Program-made: the position numbers and the translations under genes | Shown: positions 16,994 to 29,810 of the stretch, piece by piece | Layout: the number at the start of each line of letters is the position of its first letter | How positions within the stretch are numbered: position 1 is the first letter of the stretch | Source of the DNA: Catenibacterium mitsuokai | Lineage (GTDB): Bacteria; Bacillota_I; Bacilli_A; Erysipelotrichales; Coprobacillaceae | Length of the DNA: 64,000 bases | Direction of reading: 5' to 3' | NCBI RefSeq assembly: GCF_025148785.1 | Contig: NZ_CP102271.1 | Location: 2,586,197 to 2,650,196, forward strand | The notes under the pieces: model-generated | Told to the model about the DNA's origin: nothing | Databases searched by the model: none | The model's input: the letters and a program-made list of their open reading frames with translations, nothing else

Positions 16994-19420
16994 CTAAACA
17001 CGTTTACCATTAACTACTTTATAGTAAGTTCCTTTATTGTTCACCTGGGCATAACCATTGAAGTTCCAGTTAACTTCACCATTTTCTACATAGAAGTAAT
17101 TACCAGAATGATAAACAAGACCTTTATAGCTATAGTTGATACGTCCATCTCTTATATAATACCAAGTACCTGAATGTTGGAATAAGCCTGTGTGGTTCCA
17201 ATCAAGCTTACCTTTCTTCACATAATACCAAGTACCATAATAATAAACGACATCAGTAAAATTCCAATCTACTTCACCATTTCTCACATAGTACCATGTT
17301 TCTCCATATTTCACTAAGTCCGTATAGCCCCAATTGATCTTACCATGATCCACATAATACCATCTCTTATTATAAAGAACTAAACTACAATAATCCCAGT
17401 TGATCACACCATGATCCACATAGAACCATTCATTATTATAATAAATAAGTCCTGAATGACTATAATCTACAACACCCTTCTTAATATAGTACCAAGTACC
17501 ATCTTCACTTTGTGCAAGTCCTGTATAATTCCAGGCAACCTCACCATTCTTCACACAATATTTTGTCTGATAGTACTGAACAACACCATTGTAGTTCCAA
17601 TGAATCATACCTTTATGAATATAGTACCAAGTGTTGTTGTAAAGAATTAAGTTGCTGTAATTCCAGTTTATTGAACCATTATCAAAATAATACCAGTTGT
17701 TCTTATAGTAAGTTAATGCGGTATAATTTTCATCTACAATCCCCTTAGTGACATAGAGATAATTTCCACCATTCTCCACGACACCTGTATATTGTGGATT
17801 AATCACACCATTCTCAATATAATAACGTTTACCATTATATTTATAAATACCAGTATAACTCTTATCTACCTGACCATTCTTAATATAGTAGTATTTTCCA
17901 TCCTGTTCATAAAGGTCATTGAAATTATAATCTACCATACTATTTGAAACATAATACAAAGTACCATTTGATTCTACTAAGCCTCTATGATTCCATCGAA
18001 TCATACTACGATCAACATAATAAATGGCTCCATTGTATTTAACTAGACTTGTATAGGTCCAGGTAATTTGTCCATTTTCTATATAATACCAATCACTGTT
18101 GAAATAATAGAGACCGGTGAATCCCGTATCTACTTTTCCACCTTTTATATAATACCAGGTATCACCTGTATAGAATAAATCATTATATCCATAATCTATC
18201 TGACTACTTGAGAAGTAATATTTAATGCCATTATATGCTGCTACATTATTATACTTCCAGGTAATCATGCTACTTTCTACATAATAGATATTGTTGTTGT
18301 ATGAAACCGGGCCATTAAATGACCAATCCAATACACCTTTATTGATATAGAACCAGTTCTTATTGTAGTAATACAGGTCAGTAAAGTTCTTATTCACCTT
18401 ACCTGCACTCAACATATACCAGTTCACACCTGCTTGGGTGAATCCAGTTTTAGATGTATCCACCTTACCATTCACAACCAGATAATCATTACCATTATAG
18501 GATGCAATACCATTATATGATTTATTGATCTGGTTATTTGTATAATAGTAAAGTCCGCCATTGACTTGATGTAATCCATCAGAATATTGAGGTTTATTCA
18601 CATTAGATGGACCATTAAACGTCTTATACGCATAGTTCAAATCGACACGTCCTGAAATTCCAGGTACGCTACCAGTAGAAGAACATTGCCACATATCATA
18701 AGTACCCGTATAAGTACAAGTACTGTTATATTGTGCAACCCACTTCGTCCAGGAAGAGAATCGACTGTCTGTTAAGTAATTCGTAAACCAATCCTTGCTG
18801 GCATAAATACCTACTGTATATCCTTTTGCAGATAACTTATTGCAGAATGTTTCCGCAATATCACCAATGCCTGTCTTACTCACTTTATTACGCACTGCAT
18901 ATTCTTCTAAATCATAATAAACAGGATAGCTTAACTTCTTACCTTGTAATAAACGAATCGCATGATCTGCTTCACTAGAAGCCTTTGCGACAGTATCTGC
19001 ATAAGAATACAAATACACACCATAAGGAATATTGTTTTCTACACATCCCTTTACATTCTCTTCCCATCTCTTGTCATCCTGAGATGTTTCATTTGTACCA
19101 TATCCACATCGAATAATCGCATAATCAACACCTGATTGTTTTACTCTTTTCCAGTCAATCTTTTCATTATGGGTACTTACATCAATACCTTTTGCGATAG
19201 CTTTTGAATCCTTAGGCCAGGAAGAATCAACCGCTGAACGTGAAAAGAGACTCATAGAATGTCCTTCTCTAGTTTCTCCATCTGTATATCTAAAGCTATT
19301 CGCAATATCATTCTTTTCATTATCACTGATATCTTCACTATAGGATGGTAGAGATGCATTACTTAAAACCATAAAACAAGATAAAATAATAACCCAAAAC
19401 TTAAAAAATGTTTTCTTCAT
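16994..19420 (-). CDS. Secreted GH25 muramidase with about twenty-four wall-binding repeats
   Basis: An 808-residue secreted lysozyme-type enzyme. After a signal peptide (about residues 1-28) and a short linker, residues 70-270 form a GH25 domain: KGIDVSTHNEKIDWKRVKQSG, YAIIRCGYG, PVYYDLEEY with the catalytic Asp-x-Glu pair, and RVDLNYAYKTF. GH25 enzymes cut the MurNAc-GlcNAc bond of peptidoglycan. Residues 285 to the end are about 24 repeats of 22 residues with the same WYYVxxGxxxWNYTGL core as the adjacent L,D-transpeptidase. The protein is thus a wall hydrolase anchored by the same ligand, perhaps used in cell separation or turnover. A GAAGGAGAG ribosome site precedes the ATG. Confidence 0.95.
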   Translation of the reverse strand: MKKTFFKFWVIILSCFMVLSNASLPSYSEDISDNEKNDIANSFRYTDGETREGHSMSLFSRSAVDSSWPKDSKAIAKGIDVSTHNEKIDWKRVKQSGVDYAIIRCGYGTNETSQDDKRWEENVKGCVENNIPYGVYLYSYADTVAKASSEADHAIRLLQGKKLSYPVYYDLEEYAVRNKVSKTGIGDIAETFCNKLSAKGYTVGIYASKDWFTNYLTDSRFSSWTKWVAQYNSTCTYTGTYDMWQCSSTGSVPGISGRVDLNYAYKTFNGPSNVNKPQYSDGLHQVNGGLYYYTNNQINKSYNGIASYNGNDYLVVNGKVDTSKTGFTQAGVNWYMLSAGKVNKNFTDLYYYNKNWFYINKGVLDWSFNGPVSYNNNIYYVESSMITWKYNNVAAYNGIKYYFSSSQIDYGYNDLFYTGDTWYYIKGGKVDTGFTGLYYFNSDWYYIENGQITWTYTSLVKYNGAIYYVDRSMIRWNHRGLVESNGTLYYVSNSMVDYNFNDLYEQDGKYYYIKNGQVDKSYTGIYKYNGKRYYIENGVINPQYTGVVENGGNYLYVTKGIVDENYTALTYYKNNWYYFDNGSINWNYSNLILYNNTWYYIHKGMIHWNYNGVVQYYQTKYCVKNGEVAWNYTGLAQSEDGTWYYIKKGVVDYSHSGLIYYNNEWFYVDHGVINWDYCSLVLYNKRWYYVDHGKINWGYTDLVKYGETWYYVRNGEVDWNFTDVVYYYGTWYYVKKGKLDWNHTGLFQHSGTWYYIRDGRINYSYKGLVYHSGNYFYVENGEVNWNFNGYAQVNNKGTYYKVVNGKRV

Positions 19421-19448
19421 AAATGTACTCTCCTTCGCGTATCAAAAA

Positions 19449-19477
19449 ATTTTAACATCTACATTATTAATCATCAA
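19449..19477 (-). promoter_or_regulatory. Promoter of the GH25 muramidase gene
   Basis: TTGATG, 17 bases, TAAAAT on the minus strand, about 20 bases before the start codon; similar in form to the L,D-transpeptidase promoter. Confidence 0.65.
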
Positions 19478-19857
19478 TTTAGGTAAAATAATTCACATAA
19501 TTTCCTAAAATTTATGAAAAATGAAAGGGCCTTGCATAAAATATTTTCTTTTGTCTGTTTGATCTCTATTGATTCAATTCCTCTATTTAGTTCTCATATT
19601 ATTATGGTTTTAACTACTCTTTTTTGAATCCTTAGACATCTATATTACTGATAAATATATTATACCATCACCCTGAATAATCAGTAACCCCCTTATGAAA
19701 GTATTTTCATTTCTCTAAAGTGAAAAGTTAAATTCCACTTTAGCGTATTTTCATTTCTTACATATACATATACTTATGTTTGTTTAGAATTTCTTATTCA
19801 TTTGTATTTTTTCTTTGCCTGATGTATATTGATACCCTAAGAAAGGAGAGAAAAATA
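19478..19857. other. Divergent intergenic region with a repeat-palindrome-repeat motif
   Basis: No gene is visible in these 380 AT-rich bases. At 19701-19758 two copies of GTATTTTCATTTCT flank an inverted repeat with arms CTAAAGTG and CACTTTAG separated by 13 bases. The layout is like an operator upstream of the VanZ-like gene. No convincing sigma-A promoter was found for that gene. Confidence 0.5.
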
Positions 19858-20343
19858 ATGAAGAAAAAAGTATTACGTATTCTACTCACTCTACTCATCA
19901 TTGCCTGGATGGGACTTATATTCTTTTTCTCTAGCCAAACAGGTCCAGCAAGTGCATCTTCTTCTCATTCTGTCTTATATCTATTAGGACATATTTCAAA
20001 GAGTCTTACAGGGCATGATTTAGTGGCCGCATTATCACCTGCAGCTTTTGGTTTCCTAGAATTCATTATTCGTAAATGTGCGCATATGTTTGCATATTTT
20101 ATCTTAAGTATTCTCACAATGTCACTTTTGTTTACATATAAAAAATATCCTATACGTTTCAAAGCATGTATCTCTTTACTAATCAGCTTTCTTTATGCCT
20201 GTTCAGATGAACTTCATCAGTTCTTTGTAGGAGGGCGCAGTGCAAGTTTTAAAGATGTTCTCATAGATTCCACAGGTGCATGTATTGGAATACTTCTTAC
20301 AATTATCATTTATATCATAATCAAAAAGGCACAGCATCATTAG
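19858..20343 (+). CDS. VanZ-like family membrane protein
   Basis: A 161-residue membrane protein with four to five hydrophobic segments and the VanZ family pattern: WMGLIFFFSSQTGP at the N-terminus, IRKCAHMFAYFILSILT, YACSDELHQFFVGGRSASFKDVLIDSTGACIG. The Glu-His-x-x-Gln-Phe and Arg-x-x-x-x-x-Asp motifs match this family, whose function is not settled (teicoplanin resistance in the van cluster; RDD/phosphotransbutyrylase-like relatives elsewhere). I chose the ATG preceded by AAAGGAG at 9 bases. It converges with a VanX-like gene and the two coding regions overlap by four bases. This is not a van resistance operon, since vanHAB-type genes are missing. Confidence 0.88.
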   Translation: MKKKVLRILLTLLIIAWMGLIFFFSSQTGPASASSSHSVLYLLGHISKSLTGHDLVAALSPAAFGFLEFIIRKCAHMFAYFILSILTMSLLFTYKKYPIRFKACISLLISFLYACSDELHQFFVGGRSASFKDVLIDSTGACIGILLTIIIYIIIKKAQHH

Positions 20344-20352
20344 CTGTGTCTT
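20325..20352. terminator. Bidirectional terminator holding both stop codons
   Basis: AAAGGCACAGC pairs with GCTGTGTCTTT around a 7-base loop. T-rich tracts flank it on both strands. The stop codons of the two convergent genes lie in the loop. Confidence 0.75.
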
Positions 20353-20891
20353 TCCTTTGGATTGAATTCTATATACTCATAGGACTCTTCATCTGTATAA
20401 TGCCACCATTCACCCTCATAGCCAATAAAGCCATACTTCTCCATCGTTTCTTCTAATAATAGAACATGTTTAAGAGGACTTCCTGTTAACCATAAATAAT
20501 CTCTACTTGCTTTACTAGTAAAGTCATCAAACTCTGTAGGCATATCTATTTCACTTCCATCGCTCTTTACTAAAGTGACATCTACGACATTTCCAAAGTT
20601 ATGTGTTTTAGGACCATTTGTGGGATCAGCAACAAACTCATCATCATGAATTAGTTCCCAGAAATACTGTTGTGCAGTAAATGGTCTATAAGCATCCCAG
20701 ATTTTAAGGCTATAACCTAATCCTTTTAATTCTTCCTGAACCTTCTTAAGTTTAAGTGTTGTACCTCTTCTTAAATACGCTTCATCAAAATCATATACTT
20801 TAGTATGAGTAAAGTTACGTTTTGTCGCATAACGTAGTTCCACATATATATCAGGAATATAATCTTTAACTCTTACATAATCATCGTTCAT
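20340..20891 (-). CDS. VanX-like D-Ala-D-Ala dipeptidase (M15D)
   Basis: A 183-residue M15-family zinc dipeptidase. Visible motifs: LRYATKRNFT near the N-terminus, KIWDAYRPFTAQQYFW (conserved Arg stabilising the transition state), THNFGNVVDVTLV with the zinc-binding HxxGxxxD, and GEWWHYTD near the C-terminus with catalytic Glu and the third zinc ligand His. VanX normally hydrolyses D-Ala-D-Ala; non-resistance homologues (DdpX/PcgL type) recycle wall dipeptides. Protein length is slightly shorter than VanX. GGAGA lies 5 bases before the ATG. It follows the ATP synthase terminator by 10 bases, so it depends on read-through or a promoter I cannot see. Confidence 0.9.
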   Translation of the reverse strand: MNDDYVRVKDYIPDIYVELRYATKRNFTHTKVYDFDEAYLRRGTTLKLKKVQEELKGLGYSLKIWDAYRPFTAQQYFWELIHDDEFVADPTNGPKTHNFGNVVDVTLVKSDGSEIDMPTEFDDFTSKASRDYLWLTGSPLKHVLLLEETMEKYGFIGYEGEWWHYTDEESYEYIEFNPKERHS

Positions 20892-20900
20892 ACTATCTCC

Positions 20901-20930
20901 AAAAGAAAATCCAGGGAATTAACCCTGGAT
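20901..20930 (-). terminator. Terminator of the ATP synthase operon
   Basis: ATCCAGGG/CCCTGGAT stem with a 6-base loop followed by TTTTCTTTT on the minus strand, directly after atpC. Confidence 0.9.
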
Positions 20931-20931
20931 C

Positions 20932-25136
<4,205 letters not shown>

Positions 25137-25673
25137 CTACTTTCTCAACAGCTCAGTCTTGAGCTTGCTGACTTTGTTCTTTAATGAGCCATCATAGACA
25201 CGGTTCTCAATCTGAACCTTAACACCACCAATAAGTGTCTTATCTTCAACAGTTCTTAAAGTAATTGTTTTGTTTTCTTTCTGAGAAATCGCTTCTTCAA
25301 TTGTCTTAACCTGTTCATCGCTTAATGCGAAAGGTGTGAAGATAACGCCTTCCTCGATACCAAGATGCTTATTACTCATCTTAATAAAGCTTTTTGTAAT
25401 AGGCGCAATATATCTTGTTCTTCTTTTCTTTACAAGCAGTTTAAGAAAATTCAATACATAATGATTTACTGAAGTGCCAAAACCTTTATCGAGTAATGCA
25501 CACTTTGCTTCATCATCTACAAGCACATGAGAGAAGAATTTTTCAAATTCTGGATTACTTTCTAAAACTGTATCAACTAGTTTCATGTCTGCTAGATAAT
25601 CTTCTAGCGCATGATCTTCTAACGCTAACTGATATAAGCTTTCAGCATAACGTTCTGCAACATTTGCATCCAT
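25137..25673 (-). CDS. atpH: F1F0 ATP synthase delta subunit
   Basis: A 178-residue OSCP/delta subunit that joins the peripheral stalk to the top of F1. Features are the N-terminal VAERYAESLYQLALED helix and the C-terminal NKTITLRTVEDKTLIGGVKVQIENRVYDGSLKNKV motif typical of the family. The start overlaps the stop of atpF by one base. Confidence 0.95.
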   Translation of the reverse strand: MDANVAERYAESLYQLALEDHALEDYLADMKLVDTVLESNPEFEKFFSHVLVDDEAKCALLDKGFGTSVNHYVLNFLKLLVKKRRTRYIAPITKSFIKMSNKHLGIEEGVIFTPFALSDEQVKTIEEAISQKENKTITLRTVEDKTLIGGVKVQIENRVYDGSLKNKVSKLKTELLRK

Positions 25674-26173
25674 TAGTTAACAACCTGTTTTACGAAATCA
25701 TCTACTAAAGCTTTATTGGCTTCAGTATTCATATTCTGATCCATGACTTTAGTAGCCACTTCAACAGCAACATCCACAATTTCTTTCTTCATTTCATCCT
25801 GTGCTGCAAGCTTTTCAGATTCAATTTCATGGCGAGCCTGTTCAATCTTTTCTTGAGCCTGCTTGTTAGCTTCATCCATGATTTTACTCTTAGCCTTTAC
25901 GGCATCTTCCTTAGCCTGATCTATGATTTCTTTATACTGTTTTGCAGCTTCTTTAGCCTGTTTTTCACTTTCTAGAAGATATTCAGATGCTTTTTCATTC
26001 TTAGCCTTCGCATCATTGATATTACCTTCTATAAAATCAGCTCTCTTCTGGAAGAATTCTAATACATAATTCCATAAATATTTCTTGAACAGAAGAAGCA
26101 TGATTGCAGTGGAACATAACTGAACAATCATAGTGGTAGGGTTTGGAAATAACTTTGCGGCTATATCTGGCAT
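25673..26173 (-). CDS. atpF: F1F0 ATP synthase b subunit
   Basis: A 166-residue peripheral stalk subunit. One membrane helix near residues 12-35 (TTMIVQLCSTAIMLLLFKKYLW) is followed by a long charged coiled coil rich in Lys, Glu and Ala (residues 40-150). It dimerises to hold the stator. AAGGAGG precedes the ATG. Confidence 0.96.
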   Translation of the reverse strand: MPDIAAKLFPNPTTMIVQLCSTAIMLLLFKKYLWNYVLEFFQKRADFIEGNINDAKAKNEKASEYLLESEKQAKEAAKQYKEIIDQAKEDAVKAKSKIMDEANKQAQEKIEQARHEIESEKLAAQDEMKKEIVDVAVEVATKVMDQNMNTEANKALVDDFVKQVVN

Positions 26174-26198
26174 AGTTTTTTCCTCCTTAAACTATTTT

Positions 26199-26426
26199 TT
26201 ATTTGAATACGAATAATAAGATGAAAGAAATAAGTAAACCATAGAGGGCTACTGTTTCTGTTAAGGCGATACCTAAGATCATAGTAGTACGGATCTTGCT
26301 TTCAGCCTCAGGATTTCTTCCAATTGCAGATACTGCATGAGCGGCAACTAAACCTTCACCAATACCTGTACCTAAACCTGCAAGTACTGCAATACCAGCA
26401 GCGATTGCAATTAAACCTCTTGTCAT
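26199..26426 (-). CDS. atpE: F1F0 ATP synthase c subunit with Na+-type ion site
   Basis: A 75-residue two-helix hairpin that forms the rotor ring. The polar loop RNPEAE lies between helix 1 and helix 2. Helix 2 has the ion-binding Glu57 in ALTETVALYG, with Thr58 and Tyr62, the arrangement known for Na+-binding c subunits (Ilyobacter tartaricus Glu65-Ser66-Tyr70). Helix 1 has Glu24 in GIGEGL, at the position of Gln32 of I. tartaricus. This matches the two-carboxylate motif described for Fusobacterium nucleatum. I infer Na+ coupling. The chosen ATG has GGAGG 9 bases upstream; an in-frame TTG two codons earlier is less likely. Confidence 0.96.
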   Translation of the reverse strand: MTRGLIAIAAGIAVLAGLGTGIGEGLVAAHAVSAIGRNPEAESKIRTTMILGIALTETVALYGLLISFILLFVFK

Positions 26427-26457
26427 AATCAATTTCCTCCTATTGACATTTTTTCAT

Positions 26458-27123
26458 TTATTCTTCATCTGGATTTTCATTAGAAATCAGAATTGAAGAT
26501 AGTGTAACGAATACCAGTGCTTGTACACATCCAGAGAATACATCGAAATAACAATGTAATAGTGGTGCTACCACTGGTCCTAAAAAGTTGAATGGAATCA
26601 ACTTATAACTTAAGAATGATGTTGCCTGATATACTAAGGCCATAATAAATGTACCACTCAATAAGTTACAGAAAATACGCATTGATATAGAAATCAATGG
26701 TGAAACCAAACCAAATAGGTTTGTTGGGGGAATCAAAGTTCCCTTAATATAACTGCCAACACCCTGATACTTAATCGCATTGATCTGAATTAATACCCAT
26801 GTAATTAATGTTAAGGATAACGTGATTGAGTAGTTAGTAGTTGGCGCATCAAAACCTGTTAATCCAAATAAGTTAGATACCAACAGCCATGCAAATAACA
26901 TAGAGAAATAAGGATAGTAGTTCTTCGCATATTTCTTAGGCATGATTGTTCCCATGTAGTCATAAACCATCTTAATGGCGGTTTCAACAAGAAGGACCAC
27001 ACCTTTTGGTCTCTTAGTTGGATCTGCTTCTCTTATTTTTTTACCTGCATAAACAAAGAAAATAGAAAGTAGCACAGTCACAATCAATGATGATATCAGT
27101 TCTGGCTGAATAGTGATTTTCAT
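26458..27123 (-). CDS. atpB: F1F0 ATP synthase a subunit
   Basis: A 221-residue membrane stator subunit with five to six hydrophobic segments. The conserved Arg lies in the ISISMRIFCNLLSGTFIMAL helix, which faces the c-ring glutamate, and the C-terminal VFSGCVQALVFVTLSSILI helix contributes the exit half-channel. The stop codon of atpI overlaps its start. Length is on the short side but complete. Confidence 0.96.
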   Translation of the reverse strand: MKITIQPELISSLIVTVLLSIFFVYAGKKIREADPTKRPKGVVLLVETAIKMVYDYMGTIMPKKYAKNYYPYFSMLFAWLLVSNLFGLTGFDAPTTNYSITLSLTLITWVLIQINAIKYQGVGSYIKGTLIPPTNLFGLVSPLISISMRIFCNLLSGTFIMALVYQATSFLSYKLIPFNFLGPVVAPLLHCYFDVFSGCVQALVFVTLSSILISNENPDEE

Positions 27124-27497
27124 TATCTCATACGCCTCCTTTCTCCATATGCATGTATATAAATAGAAATCTTTACTACTAGATAGCCCAGAAATACAGT
27201 ATACATGTTTACTATTTCTGGAAAGAATCCAGCTATCGCAAAACCAGCGGCAAAAATAAACAATTTAGCCATAAATAACATAACCGCAATTGTCTTACCT
27301 GCAGTCTGGATAGAAAGTATTGTATCAGTCATCTTCATATTGATCTGTAAAATTAATAAATCAATGAGATAACCTAATACAAATCCTACGCAGTAGCTGA
27401 TTGAATGAAGAATGATGGAAAGTAGTACTGCAAGAATCAATCCTGCAAGAAATACTTTAACAGAAGTTCTTCTTACTTCATATTCATCAAATCCCAT
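27123..27497 (-). CDS. atpI: ATP synthase protein I (AtpI)
   Basis: A 124-residue protein with four hydrophobic segments at the head of the atp genes, where AtpI assists c-ring assembly or Mg2+ handling. Sequence conservation in this family is low; the call rests on position, size and topology, plus the LGYLVVKISIYIHA C-terminal segment. Its ATG overlaps the stop codon of upp (TAATG), so it is translationally coupled with the pyrimidine salvage gene. Confidence 0.8.
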   Translation of the reverse strand: MGFDEYEVRRTSVKVFLAGLILAVLLSIILHSISYCVGFVLGYLIDLLILQINMKMTDTILSIQTAGKTIAVMLFMAKLFIFAAGFAIAGFFPEIVNMYTVFLGYLVVKISIYIHAYGERRRMR

Positions 27498-28117
27498 TAA
27501 TTAGTACCAAACAAGCGGTCTCCCGCATCTCCTAAACCTGGTACAATATATCCCTTGTCATTTAGTTTTTCATCTAATGCAGCTAAAGTAAGCTTCACAT
27601 CTGGATGACGTTCTTCAATGTATTTCACACCTTCAGGTGCACCTACAAGGCAGACAAGTTCAATATCCTTCGCACCACGATCTTTAATATTCTGGATAGC
27701 CATATCCGCTGAACCACCAGTAGCAAGCATAGGATCAAGAACAATAACCTTTGCGCTCTCTAATCCCTTAGGAAATTTAGCATAATATTCATGAGGAATC
27801 AATGTCTTTTCATCTCTATACATACCAATATGACCTACTTTCGCAGTTGGCATGATTCTTCTGAAGCCATCCACAAGACCCACACCAGCACGTAAGATAG
27901 GTACAAGAATAATATCTCTATCTAGTTCATAACCAGTTGTCTTACAAATAGGTGTTTCAATTTCCTTTTCTTTTAAAGGATAATCTTTTGTGACTTCATA
28001 AGCCATCAACATTGCGATTTCATCAAGATTCTGCTTGAAAATATAATTTGATGTCTTTTCTTCTCTCATAATTGAGAGTTTATGTTTAATTAATGCATGA
28101 TTGAGTACTTTAACCAT
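27497..28117 (-). CDS. upp: Uracil phosphoribosyltransferase
   Basis: A 206-residue Upp that converts uracil and PRPP to UMP. The N-terminal LNHALIKHKLSIMREEKTSN, the PILRAGVGLVDGF loop, the PRPP-binding VIVLDPMLATGGSADMAI and the C-terminal uracil-binding GYIVPGLGDAGDRLFGT are all intact. It lies between glyA and atpI, an arrangement also found in Bacillus subtilis. TAGGAGG precedes the ATG. Confidence 0.98.
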   Translation of the reverse strand: MVKVLNHALIKHKLSIMREEKTSNYIFKQNLDEIAMLMAYEVTKDYPLKEKEIETPICKTTGYELDRDIILVPILRAGVGLVDGFRRIMPTAKVGHIGMYRDEKTLIPHEYYAKFPKGLESAKVIVLDPMLATGGSADMAIQNIKDRGAKDIELVCLVGAPEGVKYIEERHPDVKLTLAALDEKLNDKGYIVPGLGDAGDRLFGTN

Positions 28118-28128
28118 CTTATGGCCTC

Positions 28129-29364
28129 CTAGTATTTAATATCGTCATACATAGTCACTTTATCAGTTAACTTCTTTACTCTTGCAAGACATTCATTCTT
28201 TACTTCATCAGTTTCTTCATTCTTTAAACGATAGGCAATAATCTTTCCAACTTCTCTGAAGTCATCTTCCTTGAATCCTTTTGTGGTCATTGCTGGTGTA
28301 CCAACACGGATTCCAGAAGCCTTGAAAGGTTTTTCTGTATCGAAAGGAATCGCATTCTTATTAGCTGTAATATTAATTTCATCAAGTAATCTCTGAGCCT
28401 TCTTACCTGTAATACCACAGCTGCTCTTTACATCAATAAGTAATAGATGATTATCAGTACCACCCGTTACAAGACGGAATCCTTCTTCCTTTAAAGATTC
28501 TTCTAAAGCTTTCGCATTCTTAATGATCTGATGACTATATTCCTTGAATTCAGGCTGTAATGCTTCATAGAAGCAAGCTGCTTTAGCGGCAATAATATGC
28601 ATAAGAGGTCCACCCTGCATACCAGGGAAAACAGCTCTATCAATATCTTTTGCATACTTTTCCTTACACATGATGACACCACCTCTAGGACCTCTTAAAG
28701 TCTTATGAGTTGTAGTAGTCACGATATCTGCATAAGGGAATGGAGATGGATGATCTCCTGCAGCAACTAAACCAGCGATATGTGCCATATCTACCATAAA
28801 GATAGCGCCAACACTATGTGCTACTTCAGCCATGAATTTGAAATCAATCGTTCTTGCATAAGCACTTGCCCCTGCAACAACTAACTTAGGTTTGATTTCT
28901 TCACACATTCTCTTATATTCATCATAATCGATTCTTTCTGTTTCCTTATCAACACCATAAGCATGGAATTCATAAGTCTTACCAGAGTAGTTTAATGGAT
29001 GTCCATGAGTTAAATGCCCACCATCATTTAAAGACATACCTAGTACTTTATCACCTGGCTGTAATAAAGCAAAATAAACAGCTGTATTCGCCTGTGCACC
29101 AGAATGAGGCTGAACATTTGCATACTCACAGCCAAATAACTTCTTAAGTCTTTCCTGTGCCAATGTTTCTACTTCATCCACAAACTGACATCCACCATAA
29201 TATCTCTTAGCTGGATATCCTTCAGCATATTTATTTGTTAGAACTGAGCCCGCAAGCTCCATAATTTCTTTAGATACAAAGTTTTCGGAAGCGATCAATT
29301 CAATATTGTTTCTTTGTCTATTCAATTCTCGCTCAACACTCGCAAATACTTCTGTATCTCTCAT
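28129..29364 (-). CDS. glyA: Serine hydroxymethyltransferase
   Basis: A 411-residue PLP enzyme that interconverts serine and glycine and loads one-carbon units on tetrahydrofolate. Visible motifs: [29 protein letters not shown], and the PLP lysine in [14 protein letters not shown]. Length is typical. It follows rpiB by five bases, and an AAAAGGAG ribosome site precedes the ATG. Confidence 0.98.
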   Translation of the reverse strand: MRDTEVFASVERELNRQRNNIELIASENFVSKEIMELAGSVLTNKYAEGYPAKRYYGGCQFVDEVETLAQERLKKLFGCEYANVQPHSGAQANTAVYFALLQPGDKVLGMSLNDGGHLTHGHPLNYSGKTYEFHAYGVDKETERIDYDEYKRMCEEIKPKLVVAGASAYARTIDFKFMAEVAHSVGAIFMVDMAHIAGLVAAGDHPSPFPYADIVTTTTHKTLRGPRGGVIMCKEKYAKDIDRAVFPGMQGGPLMHIIAAKAACFYEALQPEFKEYSHQIIKNAKALEESLKEEGFRLVTGGTDNHLLLIDVKSSCGITGKKAQRLLDEINITANKNAIPFDTEKPFKASGIRVGTPAMTTKGFKEDDFREVGKIIAYRLKNEETDEVKNECLARVKKLTDKVTMYDDIKY

Positions 29365-29369
29365 AATAC

Positions 29370-29810
29370 TTACTCCTTTTCTAAAGCCATCATTTTTTCA
29401 ATTCTCTTAACATGTCTTCCACCTTCAAAATCAGTATGTAGCCATGCATTAAGAATCTCAACAGCGAGTCCTTCTCCAATAACTCTCTGTCCCATTGCAA
29501 TCATGTTAGTATCATTATGAGCTCTTGTCGCTTTCGCACTAAATACATCATGACATAATGCGCAGCGGATACCATCTACCTTATTACATGTAATTGATAC
29601 ACCGATGCCTGTTCCACAAACAACGACACCTTTCTCACATTCTCCTGATGCAACAGCTTTAGCTGCCTTAGATGCATAATCAGGATAATCACAAGAGTCT
29701 TCAGTATAAGTACCATAGTCTACAACTTCATAACCCTGTTTCTTCATTTCATCAATAAGAACATTCTTTAAACGTAATCCACCATGATCACAAGCGACTG
29801 CAATTTTCAT
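29370..29810 (-). CDS. rpiB: Ribose 5-phosphate isomerase B
   Basis: A 146-residue RpiB/LacAB-family sugar-phosphate isomerase that interconverts ribose 5-phosphate and ribulose 5-phosphate. It has the [10 protein letters not shown] start, the active-site Cys in [26 protein letters not shown] and the [14 protein letters not shown] segment. The gene overlaps the end of tsaC by 23 bases. Allose- or galactose-phosphate isomerase activity is a remote alternative; the neighbourhood (glyA, upp) favours RpiB. Confidence 0.95.
   Translation of the reverse strand: MKIAVACDHGGLRLKNVLIDEMKKQGYEVVDYGTYTEDSCDYPDYASKAAKAVASGECEKGVVVCGTGIGVSITCNKVDGIRCALCHDVFSAKATRAHNDTNMIAMGQRVIGEGLAVEILNAWLHTDFEGGRHVKRIEKMMALEKE

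Noticed and set aside
15161..19420. Regular DNA repeats that could be taken for a CRISPR array
   Set aside because: They encode the 22-residue wall-binding protein repeats in frame, vary between units and have no unique spacers.
19858..20891. Vancomycin resistance cluster
   Set aside because: VanZ-like and VanX-like genes occur without vanH, vanA-type ligase or vanRS, and on opposite strands.
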